DNA of 64,000 nucleotides from Prolixibacteraceae bacterium (GCA_030602265.1 JAUWAB010000001.1:1-64000), one strand, 5' to 3'; positions 39,025 to 48,018 are shown, counted from the stretch's first letter. Notes: generated by a model from the sequence alone, not told the origin. Numbers and translations: made by a program.

Positions 39025-41181
39025 ATGAAAGTTTATAAAACTGAACAGATTCGCAACATTGCCCTGGTCGGAAATGCCGGCAGTGGGAAAACCACCCTCG
39101 CAGAGGCCATGCTGCTGGAGGGTGGAGTAATAAACCGCCGCGGGGAAGTAACTTCAAAAAATACCGTATCAGACCACACCCCTATTGAGCAGGAATATGG
39201 CAACTCGGTATACTCAACGGTATTGTATGCTGAGTATAACGATAGAAAAATCAACATCCTGGATACACCCGGTATGGATGATCTCAACGGCCATGTAGTT
39301 TCCTCCCTCGAAGTTGCGGACCTGGCGGTTATGATGATCAATACATCCAACGGTGTTGAGGCAGGTACTGAAGCTGCCGGCCGTCATACCGAATCGAAAA
39401 ATACCCCGATGATGTTCGTTTTTAATGAACTGGACCATGAAAATGCCAACTTCGACGCTGCTGTCGACCAGGTCAGGGGCAGTTTTGGAAATAAAGTAAC
39501 CATTGTTCAATATCCGGTTGAAACCGGCCCGGGATTCGATTCCATCATCGACGTACTTAAAATGAAACTTTACAAGTACGGCAAGGATGGCGGTCAGCCG
39601 CAGATCCTCGACATTCCTGCATCTGAAAAGGACAAAGCAGATGAACTGCACAACGCCCTCATCGAAATGGCAGCCGAGAATGAGGAATCCCTCATGGAGC
39701 TCTATTTCGAACAGGGATCTCTCTCCGAGGATGAAATCCGCAAAGGGATGAGGATCGGTATAGTACAGCGCGATTTGTACCCGGTCTTCTGTACCTGTGC
39801 CAAGAAAAATATCGGCGTAAACCGTCTGATGGAATTTATTGCCAACGTTGGACCGTCGCCTGACTGTCTGCCGATGCGTGCCATCGAATCGGGCAAAGAA
39901 GTCAAAATGAACGAAAATGAGCCTGTGAGCCTTTTTGTGTTTAAGACTTCCATTGAATCACATGTGGGTGAAATTACCTATTTCAAGGTAATGTCAGGAA
40001 AACTGACTGAAAGTATTGACCTGATCAATGCCAATAACGGATCAAAGGAAAGATTATCTCAGTTATTTGTTTCCGCTGGTAAAAACAGGGTAAAAGTTCC
40101 TGAAATGGTCGCAGGTGACATCGGTTGCAGCGTAAAACTGAAAGAGACCAAGTACAACCAGACCCTTTCCACCAAGGAAGCCGGCACCAAATACGCGCCA
40201 ATGGTATTCCCGAGTTCACGCCACCGTGTTGCGGTCAAGGCAGTGAATGAAACTGATGATGAAAAAGTAGGTGAAGTCCTCAGCCGTATCAAATTTGAAG
40301 ATCCGTCGTATGTCATTGAATATTCCAAGGAACTGCGCCAGCTTATCGTGCACAACCAGGGCGAATACCACATGAACATTCTCAAATGGTTCTTCGATAA
40401 CGTCCATAAGATTGAAGTGAATTTTAATGAGCCACGCATTCCTTACCGCGAGACCATTACCAAATCGGCCCAGGCTGACTACCGTCATAAAAAGCAATCA
40501 GGCGGTGCCGGACAATTCGGTGAGGTTCACATGATTATCGAGCCTTATGAAGAAGGTGTTGCCCCCAAGGGTACTTTCGTGCTCGACGGCAAGGAATATA
40601 AGCTGTCTCTCCGCGACACCCAGGAACATGTGTTGCCATGGGGCGGAAAACTACTCTATATTAACTGTATTGTCGGAGGTTCCATTGATGCCCGTTTCAT
40701 GCCTGCCATTCTGAAGGGGATTATGGAAAAGATTGAACAGGGACCACTCACCGGTTCCTATGCCCGTGATATCATTGTTTATGTGTATGATGGTAAAATG
40801 CACCCGGTCGACTCCAATGAAATTTCATTCAAACTGGCAGGGCGTAATGCATTCAGCATGGCCTTCAAAAAGTCAAATCCAAAAATTCTTGAGCCGATCT
40901 ACGATCTTGAAGTTTGGGTACCTTCCGAAAGAATGGGTGATGTGATGAGTGACCTGCAGGGACGCCGTGCCCTTATTATGGGTATGGGATCTGAGAAAGG
41001 TTTTGAAAAGATTTCTGCCCGTGTTCCGCTCAAGGAAATGAACAGGTATGCCACATCGCTGAGTTCTGTAACCGGTGGTCGCGGACTGTTCAAAATGGCA
41101 TTTAACTCATATGAAAAAGTGCCTGCCGATGTTCAGGAGGAATTGCTGAAAGCATACGAAGCTGAACAAGATGATGAATAG
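39025..41181 (+). CDS. EF-G-like GTPase (second copy, divergent G motifs)
   Basis: 718 residues with the full five-domain EF-G architecture. G motifs differ from the housekeeping copy: G1 is GNAGSGKT (16-23) rather than AHIDAGKT, G3 is DTPG (80-83), and G4 is NELD (134-137) rather than NKMD. The domain IV region ('KQSGGAGQFGEVHMIIEP') and domain V are kept. Paralogues of this kind (EF-G2/FusB-type) occur in many Bacteroidota; a role in translocation, recycling or stress translation is possible. It stands alone with its own strong promoter and terminator. Confidence 0.9.
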   Translation: MKVYKTEQIRNIALVGNAGSGKTTLAEAMLLEGGVINRRGEVTSKNTVSDHTPIEQEYGNSVYSTVLYAEYNDRKINILDTPGMDDLNGHVVSSLEVADLAVMMINTSNGVEAGTEAAGRHTESKNTPMMFVFNELDHENANFDAAVDQVRGSFGNKVTIVQYPVETGPGFDSIIDVLKMKLYKYGKDGGQPQILDIPASEKDKADELHNALIEMAAENEESLMELYFEQGSLSEDEIRKGMRIGIVQRDLYPVFCTCAKKNIGVNRLMEFIANVGPSPDCLPMRAIESGKEVKMNENEPVSLFVFKTSIESHVGEITYFKVMSGKLTESIDLINANNGSKERLSQLFVSAGKNRVKVPEMVAGDIGCSVKLKETKYNQTLSTKEAGTKYAPMVFPSSRHRVAVKAVNETDDEKVGEVLSRIKFEDPSYVIEYSKELRQLIVHNQGEYHMNILKWFFDNVHKIEVNFNEPRIPYRETITKSAQADYRHKKQSGGAGQFGEVHMIIEPYEEGVAPKGTFVLDGKEYKLSLRDTQEHVLPWGGKLLYINCIVGGSIDARFMPAILKGIMEKIEQGPLTGSYARDIIVYVYDGKMHPVDSNEISFKLAGRNAFSMAFKKSNPKILEPIYDLEVWVPSERMGDVMSDLQGRRALIMGMGSEKGFEKISARVPLKEMNRYATSLSSVTGGRGLFKMAFNSYEKVPADVQEELLKAYEAEQDDE

Positions 41182-41217
41182 TATTTTCTAATCCATTTTC
41201 TATAAAACTAAATTCTG

Positions 41218-41252
41218 AAAGCTCTGGTCCGTGAGGCCCGGAGCTTTTTTTT
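41218..41252 (+). terminator. Rho-independent terminator after the second EF-G gene
   Basis: AAAGCTCTGG (41218-41227) pairs with CCGGAGCTTT (41238-41247) with one G-U wobble and a 10-base loop, followed by T to 41252. Confidence 0.9.
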
Positions 41253-41255
41253 AGG

Positions 41256-41413
41256 GTTAGAAGATGAGAATATCAGAAGATGAGAATAAACTCTGCAGAG
41301 GATGATGTGCAGGGTTAGAAGATGAGAATATTAGAAGATTAGAATATCAGAAGATTAGAATATTAGAAGATTAGAATAAACTCTGCAGAGGATGAAGTGC
41401 AGGGATTAGAAGA
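41256..41413. repeat. Nested tandem repeat (AGAAGATKAGAATAT units)
   Basis: A 15-bp unit of the form TTAGAAGATKAGAATA or its ATC variant is repeated about eight times. Superimposed on it, a longer block with AATAAACTCTGCAGAGGATG followed by a GTGCAGGG end occurs twice (about 41285-41314 and 41375-41404). The array fills the gap between the EF-G terminator and the T9SS protein gene. CTCTGCAGAG inside the block is itself a perfect palindrome. No open reading frame uses it. Confidence 0.85.
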
Positions 41414-41430
41414 TCTGAATGAAACCCCAC

Positions 41431-42741
41431 TTACCGGAACAAATGCACAAATCCCTTGTGCCATCGTTTTTTGCCGTCGCGTCCGGTTCCTTCAATAACG
41501 TAATAATATACTCCGGGACTGGCATCGCGGCCACCGATCCGGCCATCCCATGCAGCAACCTCCCAGGTATTCGTAAATCCCCTTACATTCTTGCTTTCAA
41601 AAACATGTACAGTCCTTCCCCACCGGTTAAAGACCGAGATCTTTACCTCCTGCATCGACCAGAATTTCACTACAAACTGATCGTTGGTCCCGTCGTCATT
41701 CGGAGTAAATACATTGGGTGCCTGAATATAAGAAGTATCCGCAACGATATAATTTTCCAGATATACCGTATCTGTACAGGTATAGAATTCTGAGGTTTTT
41801 TTCGAAACCAGCTTCACCATGTATGTTCCGGAGTTTTCAAAAGTGTAGACCGGACTGAAGTCGTATGCCGTGAACATGATACTGTCGACCGGTTGTGTAG
41901 TACCCCCGGATAGTTTTTTGATTTCATCGAGGTCCTTGAAAAAAAACCACTCAAAACCCAATGGATCACCATTCTCAGATTCATTATTGAATTCTACGGT
42001 AAGTGGTGCTTCACCAGACATGGGATCGGCCGTAAACAATGCCTTGGTCACAATGGAAACATAGGTGACTTGTGCCACCGCATCACAACCCAGACGGTCA
42101 GAAACCATGAGCGTATAGTCGGTATCCCTGGTCGGGGGATCAAAAATAACCGGTGAAGCAAAACGGGAAATTATCGTCTCTCCCTCCTTCCAGGTAAATT
42201 CCGGTTCAAGGGATAGTTCCAGTGACCTACCGTCCGACAAGTCATAATAAATCAATGCCGGCTGTTCATAATCAGAGGAAAGAGTGAAAAAGTCGCAGGT
42301 ACTTTCAGATACTGTTGCTTCAATAGTCCTCCAGAAATTGAATACCCAGGCCCTGAAGACCTGCTGTCCGGTTTCCGAAGTAATGGTTACCCGGTAACCA
42401 CCATTCTCCAGTCCGGAAATCGTAGCCTGGTCTACCTCGCCGGATTCGCTGAAATACGCCTCGAATGAACCACTTCCGGGATTATATCTTTCCCAGCTGA
42501 ACGTTTTTCGGCCTTCAAGAGTGGAGGTAACTGTAAGCGCTGCGGATACTTCTCCGGGAGCTACACAGAAGAAAAAAACAGGGTCATTCTGAGGGTAGAC
42601 CGGATAACTGGTCATCTCACCGGCTGAAGCACCCGGTGCGGTGATCTGGGCGGCAATTTCTTCCGGCCCCGTTAAACAAAACAGCATCAGGAGAATTATG
42701 ACTGTACGGACCTTATGGATCATGAACACAACATTCAACAT
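41431..42741 (-). CDS. T9SS type-B sorted PKD-domain protein
   Basis: A 436-residue secreted protein. Signal sequence at about 1-31 (start at 42741, or at residue 7, both possible). A PKD-like beta domain lies near 235-328 ('SGEAPLTVEFNNES', 'YTFENSGTYMVKLVS'). Residues 341-436 are the gliding-motility-type C-terminal sorting domain ('APNVFTPNDDGTNDQF', 'ISVFNRWGRTVH', 'WDGRIGGRDASPGVYYYVI'), which directs export by the type IX system across the outer membrane. Substrate or partner unknown; probably a surface or adhesion protein. A TATCTTTG box lies upstream (42787-42794, minus). Confidence 0.9.
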   Translation of the reverse strand: MLNVVFMIHKVRTVIILLMLFCLTGPEEIAAQITAPGASAGEMTSYPVYPQNDPVFFFCVAPGEVSAALTVTSTLEGRKTFSWERYNPGSGSFEAYFSESGEVDQATISGLENGGYRVTITSETGQQVFRAWVFNFWRTIEATVSESTCDFFTLSSDYEQPALIYYDLSDGRSLELSLEPEFTWKEGETIISRFASPVIFDPPTRDTDYTLMVSDRLGCDAVAQVTYVSIVTKALFTADPMSGEAPLTVEFNNESENGDPLGFEWFFFKDLDEIKKLSGGTTQPVDSIMFTAYDFSPVYTFENSGTYMVKLVSKKTSEFYTCTDTVYLENYIVADTSYIQAPNVFTPNDDGTNDQFVVKFWSMQEVKISVFNRWGRTVHVFESKNVRGFTNTWEVAAWDGRIGGRDASPGVYYYVIEGTGRDGKKRWHKGFVHLFR

Positions 42742-42874
42742 TTTCAGATTACAATATTAACGTATAAAATCGATTTAATTGTCCGGCAAAGATAAAAATT
42801 CAGCGCTTTCAGGACTGCCCCTGTAATATACCGGGGCGCAGAATTTATGCCTGAGGAAAAATGTTCTGTCAGGT

Positions 42875-42904
42875 TTTGCCACTCTGTTCTCTTTTGTATT
42901 TTTG
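42875..42904 (+). promoter_or_regulatory. Promoter of the UvrD/PcrA helicase gene
   Basis: TTTG (42875-42878), an 18-base spacer and TATTTTTG (42897-42904). Transcription should start near 42911, downstream of the in-frame ATG at 42847. That decides against the ATG and for the GTG at 42928 as the helicase start. Confidence 0.7.
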
Positions 42905-42927
42905 CTCACTCATTCATTATACCAACC

Positions 42928-45252
42928 GTGTTTGATTATCTTGAAAATCTGAATAACGCACAAAGGGAGGCAGTAATCCGGACAGAGGGCCCTTCCCTGA
43001 TCATTGCCGGTGCCGGCTCAGGAAAAACCCGCGTGCTTACCTACCGGATAGCCCATCTGCTGAAGCAGGGCGTCAGGCCTTCGACCATTCTTGCACTGAC
43101 CTTTACCAACAAGGCTGCACGGGAAATGAAGGAACGGATAGCCTCAGTAGTGGGGCCAAACCTGTCGAGGCACCTCTGGATGGGTACTTTTCATTCAATC
43201 TTCGCCCGGATCCTGAGATTCGAGCACGAGGCATTCGGATTTCCCTCCGACTTTACCATTTATGACGCCGCCGATTCCAAAAACCTGATCAAAACCATCA
43301 TTAAAGATTTCCAGCTGGATGATAAAATTTATAAACCCGGGGTTGTGTCGGGAAGGATTTCCATGGCCAAGAATAATCTGATTCCTCCGCAGGCCTATGC
43401 GGCATCCAATGATATCAGGGAATTCGACAGAAGTATCCATATGCCCAGGATAACTGAAATTTACCGGGAATATGTAAAAAGGTGCAATCTGAGTAATGCC
43501 ATGGATTTTGACGATTTGCTCCTCAGAACAAACCTGTTGTTCAGGGACCACCCGGAGATACTGGAAAAATACCAGACCCGTTTTGATTATGTTCTTGTAG
43601 ATGAATACCAGGACACCAACTATGCCCAATATCTGATTATCAAGAAACTGGCTGAAAAGCACCTCAATATTTGTGTAGTCGGGGATGATGCCCAGAGCAT
43701 TTATTCTTTCAGGGGGGCAAGAATTGAAAACATTCTCAATTTCAGAAAAGATTATCCCGGCCACAAAGTATTCAAGCTTGAACAGAATTACCGGTCGACC
43801 CAGAACATAGTAAATGCTGCCAACAGTGTAATTGCCCATAATACAAGGCAGCTGCGTAAGGAAGTTTTTTCCGAAAATGAACCTGGCCCAAGGCTAAAGC
43901 TGATTGAGGCACTAACCGATAACGAAGAAGGTTTTCTGGTGGCTAATACCATAGCCGAACAGCAGTTGAGAGAACATTCCGGATTTATGGATTTTGCCAT
44001 TTTATACCGGACCAACGCCCAGTCGAGGATATTTGAAGAATCCCTAAGGAAAAGGAATATCCCCTATAAAATTTATGGTGGACTGTCGTTCTACCAGAGG
44101 AAAGAGATAAAGGACCTGCTTGCCTACTTCAGAATAATCATCAATCCATCAGACAATGAAGCTTTAAAAAGGATTATCAACTATCCGGCCAGAGGGATCG
44201 GCTCCACCACGCTTGCCAGGCTGGAAAAAGCTGCCCTTGACCAGGAAACCGATATCTTCAGCATCATCAGAAAACTCCCCGGTGAGAATTACGCTGAACT
44301 GAACAAGGGTACGACAGAAAAACTGAAGGCATTTCAACAACTGACTGATCAGTTCAGGAAGGATGCAGAGACCGATGAGGCATTTGAACTGGCGCGAAAG
44401 GTGGCTGCCCAGACCGGCATTCTTAAGGACCTTTACAACGACAAATCTCCTGAAGGCGTCAGCAGGTACCAGAACATCGAGGAGATGCTTAATGCCATCC
44501 AGGAGTTTACCCTGACGGCCAGGGAGGAAGGAAGGCCCGGACAATTGGGTGATTATCTGCAGGATGTGGCATTACTGACCGATCAGGACAATGAAAAGGA
44601 AGAGGACAGGAACAAGGTAACCCTGATGACGGTCCACTCCGCCAAAGGACTGGAATTCAAATATGTATTTGTAGTCGGACTGGAAGAAAACCTGTTTCCG
44701 TCGAACCAGTCGGGCAACGGGTCACTGCCCAGGGAAGCACTTGAGGAAGAACGCCGGCTGTTTTATGTAGCCATAACCCGTGCACGCCTTCAGGTTTACC
44801 TCTGCTTTGCCGGGCAGCGTTACAAATGGGGAAAACTGGAGTTTTGCAGGCCAAGTTCATTCATCAGTGAAATAAATCCCTCCTATCTGGAGAACCAGGC
44901 ACAGTCCATTTCAGCAGGGAACCATTTCCCTACCGGGTCCAGGGACAGGCAATGGCCTTCAGCAGGCACTGTTAAAAATAATATCCCTGACCTGCCGGCC
45001 CCTGCGCTGCAATCCAACTTCCGGCAGAAGCTGACCAGACTTAACGAAATGGCAGCCAGATCCAGTGAATTTCAAGGAGATGATCCTGAAAAGATATTAC
45101 CCGGAATGAAAGTCGAACATCAGCGGTTCGGGCTTGGAAAAGTCCTTCAGGTAGAAGGCATCGCCCCTGACCTTAAGGCGACCATTTTTTTCCATAATAC
45201 CGGGCAGAAACAACTGCTCCTCCGGTTTGCCAAACTGCGGATCGTGCCCTGA
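42928..45252 (+). CDS. UvrD/PcrA-type DNA helicase
   Basis: Superfamily 1A 3'-5' DNA helicase for repair and replication restart. From GTG at 42928 the protein has 774 residues and begins VFDYLENLNNAQREAV, the standard UvrD start. Motifs: I AGAGSGKTRVL, Ia LTFTNKAAREMKERI, II DEYQDTN, III VGDDAQSIYSFRGA, IV QNYRST, V TVHSAKGLEF, VI AITRARLQV. The C-terminal 'VEHQRFGLGKVLQVEG' is the Tudor-like RNA-polymerase-binding module of UvrD/PcrA. An ATG at 42847 would add 27 unusual residues but lies upstream of the promoter. Confidence 0.93.
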   Translation: MFDYLENLNNAQREAVIRTEGPSLIIAGAGSGKTRVLTYRIAHLLKQGVRPSTILALTFTNKAAREMKERIASVVGPNLSRHLWMGTFHSIFARILRFEHEAFGFPSDFTIYDAADSKNLIKTIIKDFQLDDKIYKPGVVSGRISMAKNNLIPPQAYAASNDIREFDRSIHMPRITEIYREYVKRCNLSNAMDFDDLLLRTNLLFRDHPEILEKYQTRFDYVLVDEYQDTNYAQYLIIKKLAEKHLNICVVGDDAQSIYSFRGARIENILNFRKDYPGHKVFKLEQNYRSTQNIVNAANSVIAHNTRQLRKEVFSENEPGPRLKLIEALTDNEEGFLVANTIAEQQLREHSGFMDFAILYRTNAQSRIFEESLRKRNIPYKIYGGLSFYQRKEIKDLLAYFRIIINPSDNEALKRIINYPARGIGSTTLARLEKAALDQETDIFSIIRKLPGENYAELNKGTTEKLKAFQQLTDQFRKDAETDEAFELARKVAAQTGILKDLYNDKSPEGVSRYQNIEEMLNAIQEFTLTAREEGRPGQLGDYLQDVALLTDQDNEKEEDRNKVTLMTVHSAKGLEFKYVFVVGLEENLFPSNQSGNGSLPREALEEERRLFYVAITRARLQVYLCFAGQRYKWGKLEFCRPSSFISEINPSYLENQAQSISAGNHFPTGSRDRQWPSAGTVKNNIPDLPAPALQSNFRQKLTRLNEMAARSSEFQGDDPEKILPGMKVEHQRFGLGKVLQVEGIAPDLKATIFFHNTGQKQLLLRFAKLRIVP

Positions 45253-45339
45253 CGACAACCGTTTCAGTTGCATCCCGCCAAAGGTTCCGGATATACCATA
45301 CCAATCTTAAATGCATTATGCGGAATTGTTATATATTTG

Positions 45340-45369
45340 TTGGTGTAAAGTTGGAAATCACTAACTTTG
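45340..45369 (+). promoter_or_regulatory. Candidate promoter of the DUF4290-murA unit
   Basis: TTGG (45340-45343), an 18-base spacer and TAACTTTG (45362-45369), 45 bases before the start at 45415. A second box, TATATTTG, lies just upstream at 45332-45339. Confidence 0.6.
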
Positions 45370-45414
45370 CAGCAGGTTAACCCACACAGGAACTTAAAGT
45401 TAATATAAAAGATT

Positions 45415-46038
45415 ATGCAACCAGAGTCAAAAGATTACAATACCAGCCGGAAAAAACTGGCATTGCCCGAATACGGCCGCAATGTCCAGAATATGGTAGA
45501 CCTGATCCTGAAAATCGAAGACAGGGATACCAGGAACAAAGCAGCCAAAGCCATCGTTGATGTGATGGGAAATCTCTATCCTTACCTGAGGGATGTTCCG
45601 GATTTCAAGCACAAGTTATGGGACCACCTCGCCATTATGGCTGAGTTCAAGCTCGATATTGATTACCCTTATGAGCCGCCATCCCCTGAGATATTAACGG
45701 AAAAACCCAAAAGGGTACCTTATCAGCAGAGCCTCCAGAAATACCGTTATTACGGTAAAACCATGGAGCTCATGATAAAAAAAGCCATGGAATATGACGA
45801 AGGACCGGAAAAAGATGTGCTGATATACCAGATAGCGAACCACATGAAAAAGTGTTACCTTACCTGGAATAAAGATTCGGTCGACGATTCTTTGATATTC
45901 GAAGATCTGTCAAACATGTCAAAGGGTCTTCTCAAACCGTCAAGTATGGAGCTTGCGGATGTGAAAGTAACACAACCCAAGCAGCAGTATCAGAAACAGA
46001 AATCTTCGAAGAAGGGGAACCAGAAAAAACATCACTGA
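45415..46038 (+). CDS. DUF4290 protein
   Basis: A 207-residue soluble protein. The N-terminal 'DYNTSRKKLALPEYGRNVQNMVD' and 'RNKAAKAIVDVMGNLYPYLRDVPDFKHKLWDHLAIMAEF'-type region define DUF4290, a family I know only from Bacteroidota, where it is usually encoded right before murA. The last 40 residues are Gln/Lys-rich and probably disordered (QPKQQYQKQKSSKKGNQKK). Function unknown; the constant link with murA suggests a cell-wall or envelope role. The gap to murA is 9 bp. Confidence 0.9.
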   Translation: MQPESKDYNTSRKKLALPEYGRNVQNMVDLILKIEDRDTRNKAAKAIVDVMGNLYPYLRDVPDFKHKLWDHLAIMAEFKLDIDYPYEPPSPEILTEKPKRVPYQQSLQKYRYYGKTMELMIKKAMEYDEGPEKDVLIYQIANHMKKCYLTWNKDSVDDSLIFEDLSNMSKGLLKPSSMELADVKVTQPKQQYQKQKSSKKGNQKKHH

Positions 46039-46047
46039 TAACCATTT

Positions 46048-47352
46048 ATGGCTACGTTTACTGTCGAAGGCGGGCACAGGCTCTCCGGCATCCTTGAACC
46101 ACAGGGGGCAAAAAATGAAGCGCTGCAGGTGATATGTGCCACACTGCTGACAAAAGAAGATGTGACCATCCGGAATATTCCTGAGATCAGGGATGTGATC
46201 AACCTGATTGAACTGCTCAGAAGCATCGGGGTAATCATTAACCGTACTGGCAGGGGTGAATACATTTTTAACGCTTCCGGAGTAACCCCCGGCAGACTGG
46301 AAACGCCAGAATTTTCAACCCGTGCATCCGCGTTACGCGGCTCCATCATGATTATCGGACCTATGCTCTCACGTTTCGGAACAGGCTACATTCCGCAACC
46401 GGGAGGCGATAAAATTGGCAGAAGAAGAGTGGATACCCACTTTCTGGGTTTTGAAAAGCTGGGTGCCCGGTTTGAATTCAATCCTGAAAAAAAGTGGTAC
46501 AAAGTTTCCGCTAATAAGCTTAAGGGAGCTTATATGCTTCTCGATGAAGCTTCGGTAACCGGTACAGCCAATATTATTATGGCAGCTGTACTTGCCGACG
46601 GGGAAACCACCATCTATAATGCAGCCTGTGAACCCTATGTGCAGCAATTGTGTAAAATGCTCAACAGCATGGGGGCCCGGATCTCCGGTATCGGCTCCAA
46701 TCTGCTGACCATAAATGGTGTGGACCAACTCCTGGGCTGCTCCCACCAGGTACTTCCCGACATGATTGAGGTGGGAAGTTTTATTGGACTGGCTGCAATG
46801 ACCGCCTCTGAAATTACTATAAAAAATGCGGGAACTGAACATTTGGGAATCATCCCTGAAAGTTTCAGAAGACTGGGCATTAAACTGGTACAAAACGGTG
46901 ATGATCTCATTGTGCCTGCGAATGAGCATTACGAGATTGAAAATTACATCGACGGTTCGATCATGACCATTGCCGATGCGCCCTGGCCGGGACTTACACC
47001 CGACCTGCTGAGTGTATTTCTGGTGGTAGCGACCCAGGCCAAAGGGAGTGTGCTCATCCATCAGAAAATGTTTGAAAGCAGGTTATTCTTTGTGGACAAA
47101 CTGATCGATATGGGAGCACAGATTATACTTTGCGACCCGCACCGGGCCACGGTAATCGGTCTGGACAGAACCCATCCGCTAAGGGCAACCAAGATGACAT
47201 CGCCCGATATCCGTGCAGGGATTGCACTGCTTATTGCGGCCATGACCGCAAAAGGCACTAGTATTATTGAGAATATTGACCAGATCGACCGGGGCTATGA
47301 GAACATCGATCTCAGGCTGAACAACATCGGCGCACATATTCAAAGGTCATAA
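46048..47352 (+). CDS. murA: UDP-N-acetylglucosamine 1-carboxyvinyltransferase
   Basis: The first committed step of peptidoglycan synthesis: transfer of enolpyruvate from PEP to UDP-GlcNAc. 434 residues, two inside-out alpha/beta domains. 'GILEPQGAKNEAL' carries the catalytic Lys-Asn pair. The loop 'PQPGGDKIGRRRVDTH' has Asp121 where E. coli MurA has Cys115, the residue alkylated by fosfomycin. Asp variants are active and fosfomycin-insensitive in other phyla, and I believe this is common in Bacteroidota. Co-transcribed with DUF4290 and probably with the TlpA-like gene 45 bp downstream. Confidence 0.96.
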   Translation: MATFTVEGGHRLSGILEPQGAKNEALQVICATLLTKEDVTIRNIPEIRDVINLIELLRSIGVIINRTGRGEYIFNASGVTPGRLETPEFSTRASALRGSIMIIGPMLSRFGTGYIPQPGGDKIGRRRVDTHFLGFEKLGARFEFNPEKKWYKVSANKLKGAYMLLDEASVTGTANIIMAAVLADGETTIYNAACEPYVQQLCKMLNSMGARISGIGSNLLTINGVDQLLGCSHQVLPDMIEVGSFIGLAAMTASEITIKNAGTEHLGIIPESFRRLGIKLVQNGDDLIVPANEHYEIENYIDGSIMTIADAPWPGLTPDLLSVFLVVATQAKGSVLIHQKMFESRLFFVDKLIDMGAQIILCDPHRATVIGLDRTHPLRATKMTSPDIRAGIALLIAAMTAKGTSIIENIDQIDRGYENIDLRLNNIGAHIQRS

Positions 47353-47397
47353 CCATTTAATGACAAGCAAAAAGGTTAATAACAAACATAAGATCAT

Positions 47398-47925
47398 ATG
47401 AAGAAGAGTATCCTGTTTACAATCAGTCTATCAATCGCAATAATGATAAGCTATGCCCAGCCTTCAAAACCTGAACTGGGGACTGGTCTTGGCAATCTTG
47501 CGCCTGAGATTACGGAAAAATCCCATACAGGGAAACAGATTAAACTGTCGGACACCCGGGGAAAGCTCGTACTTCTTGATTTCTGGGCTTCGTGGTGCGG
47601 CCCATGCCGGAGGGAGAATCCGGCGGTTGTTGCCGTATACCAGAAGTTCAAGGACAAGAAGTTTGTCAATGGAAAGGGATTTGTCGTGTTCAATGTATCC
47701 CTTGACAGAGATGAAGCATCCTGGAAAAAGGGGATTGAAACCGACAAGCTGAACTGGCCTTATCATGTAAGTGACCTGAAAGGCTGGTACAGCAAACACG
47801 CCGCTGTTTATGGAGTCAGACAGATCCCCTCCAATTTCCTTATCGATGAAAAAGGGATAATTATTGAAAAAGATCTGAGAGGCCCGGCACTGGAAGCGGC
47901 ACTCAACAAATATCTCAAACCATAA
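47398..47925 (+). CDS. TlpA-family periplasmic thioredoxin
   Basis: 175 residues. A signal peptide (1-20, ending ISYAQ) precedes a thioredoxin-fold domain with the redox motif WCGPC at 66-70, the AhpC/TSA-like opening 'LAPEITEKSHTGKQIKLSD' and the cis-proline loop 'RQIPSNFLID'. A minimal version of the DUF4369-TlpA lipoprotein at 5690-6778, without its N-terminal domain or lipid anchor. A periplasmic disulfide reductase, possibly for cytochrome c maturation. It ends the DUF4290-murA unit. Confidence 0.9.
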   Translation: MKKSILFTISLSIAIMISYAQPSKPELGTGLGNLAPEITEKSHTGKQIKLSDTRGKLVLLDFWASWCGPCRRENPAVVAVYQKFKDKKFVNGKGFVVFNVSLDRDEASWKKGIETDKLNWPYHVSDLKGWYSKHAAVYGVRQIPSNFLIDEKGIIIEKDLRGPALEAALNKYLKP

Positions 47926-47989
47926 TCAGAACTAAAGTCATTTCGCCAAAGAATAGTATCCAGGCTTTGGTTAATAAAAAATAACAAAC

Positions 47990-48018
47990 TGACACTTACC
48001 TCGCTTTAAAGAGTGTCA
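47990..48018. promoter_or_regulatory. Inverted repeat upstream of grpE (candidate heat-shock operator)
   Basis: TGACACT (47990-47996) and AGTGTCA (48012-48018) form a perfect 7-bp inverted repeat with a 15-base spacer, 70 bp before the grpE ATG. It resembles but does not match the HrcA-bound CIRCE element (TTAGCACTC-N9-GAGTGCTAA). No clean TAnnTTTG promoter is seen for grpE. Regulation by this element is inference. Confidence 0.45.

Noticed and set aside
41256-41413. Repeat array as a CRISPR
   Set aside because: Units are contiguous without unique spacers, far shorter than CRISPR repeats, and no cas genes are near.
42847-42927. N-terminal 27 residues (MPEEKCSVRF...) of the UvrD frame
   Set aside because: They overlap a strong promoter and do not resemble the family start; GTG at 42928 is preferred.
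43195-43839. 214-codon open frame on minus opposite the UvrD helicase
   Set aside because: Antisense shadow; no motif, signal or neighbour supports it.
46369-47061. 230-codon open frame on minus opposite murA
   Set aside because: Antisense to murA, His/Cys-rich without pattern, no promoter; a shadow of the real gene.
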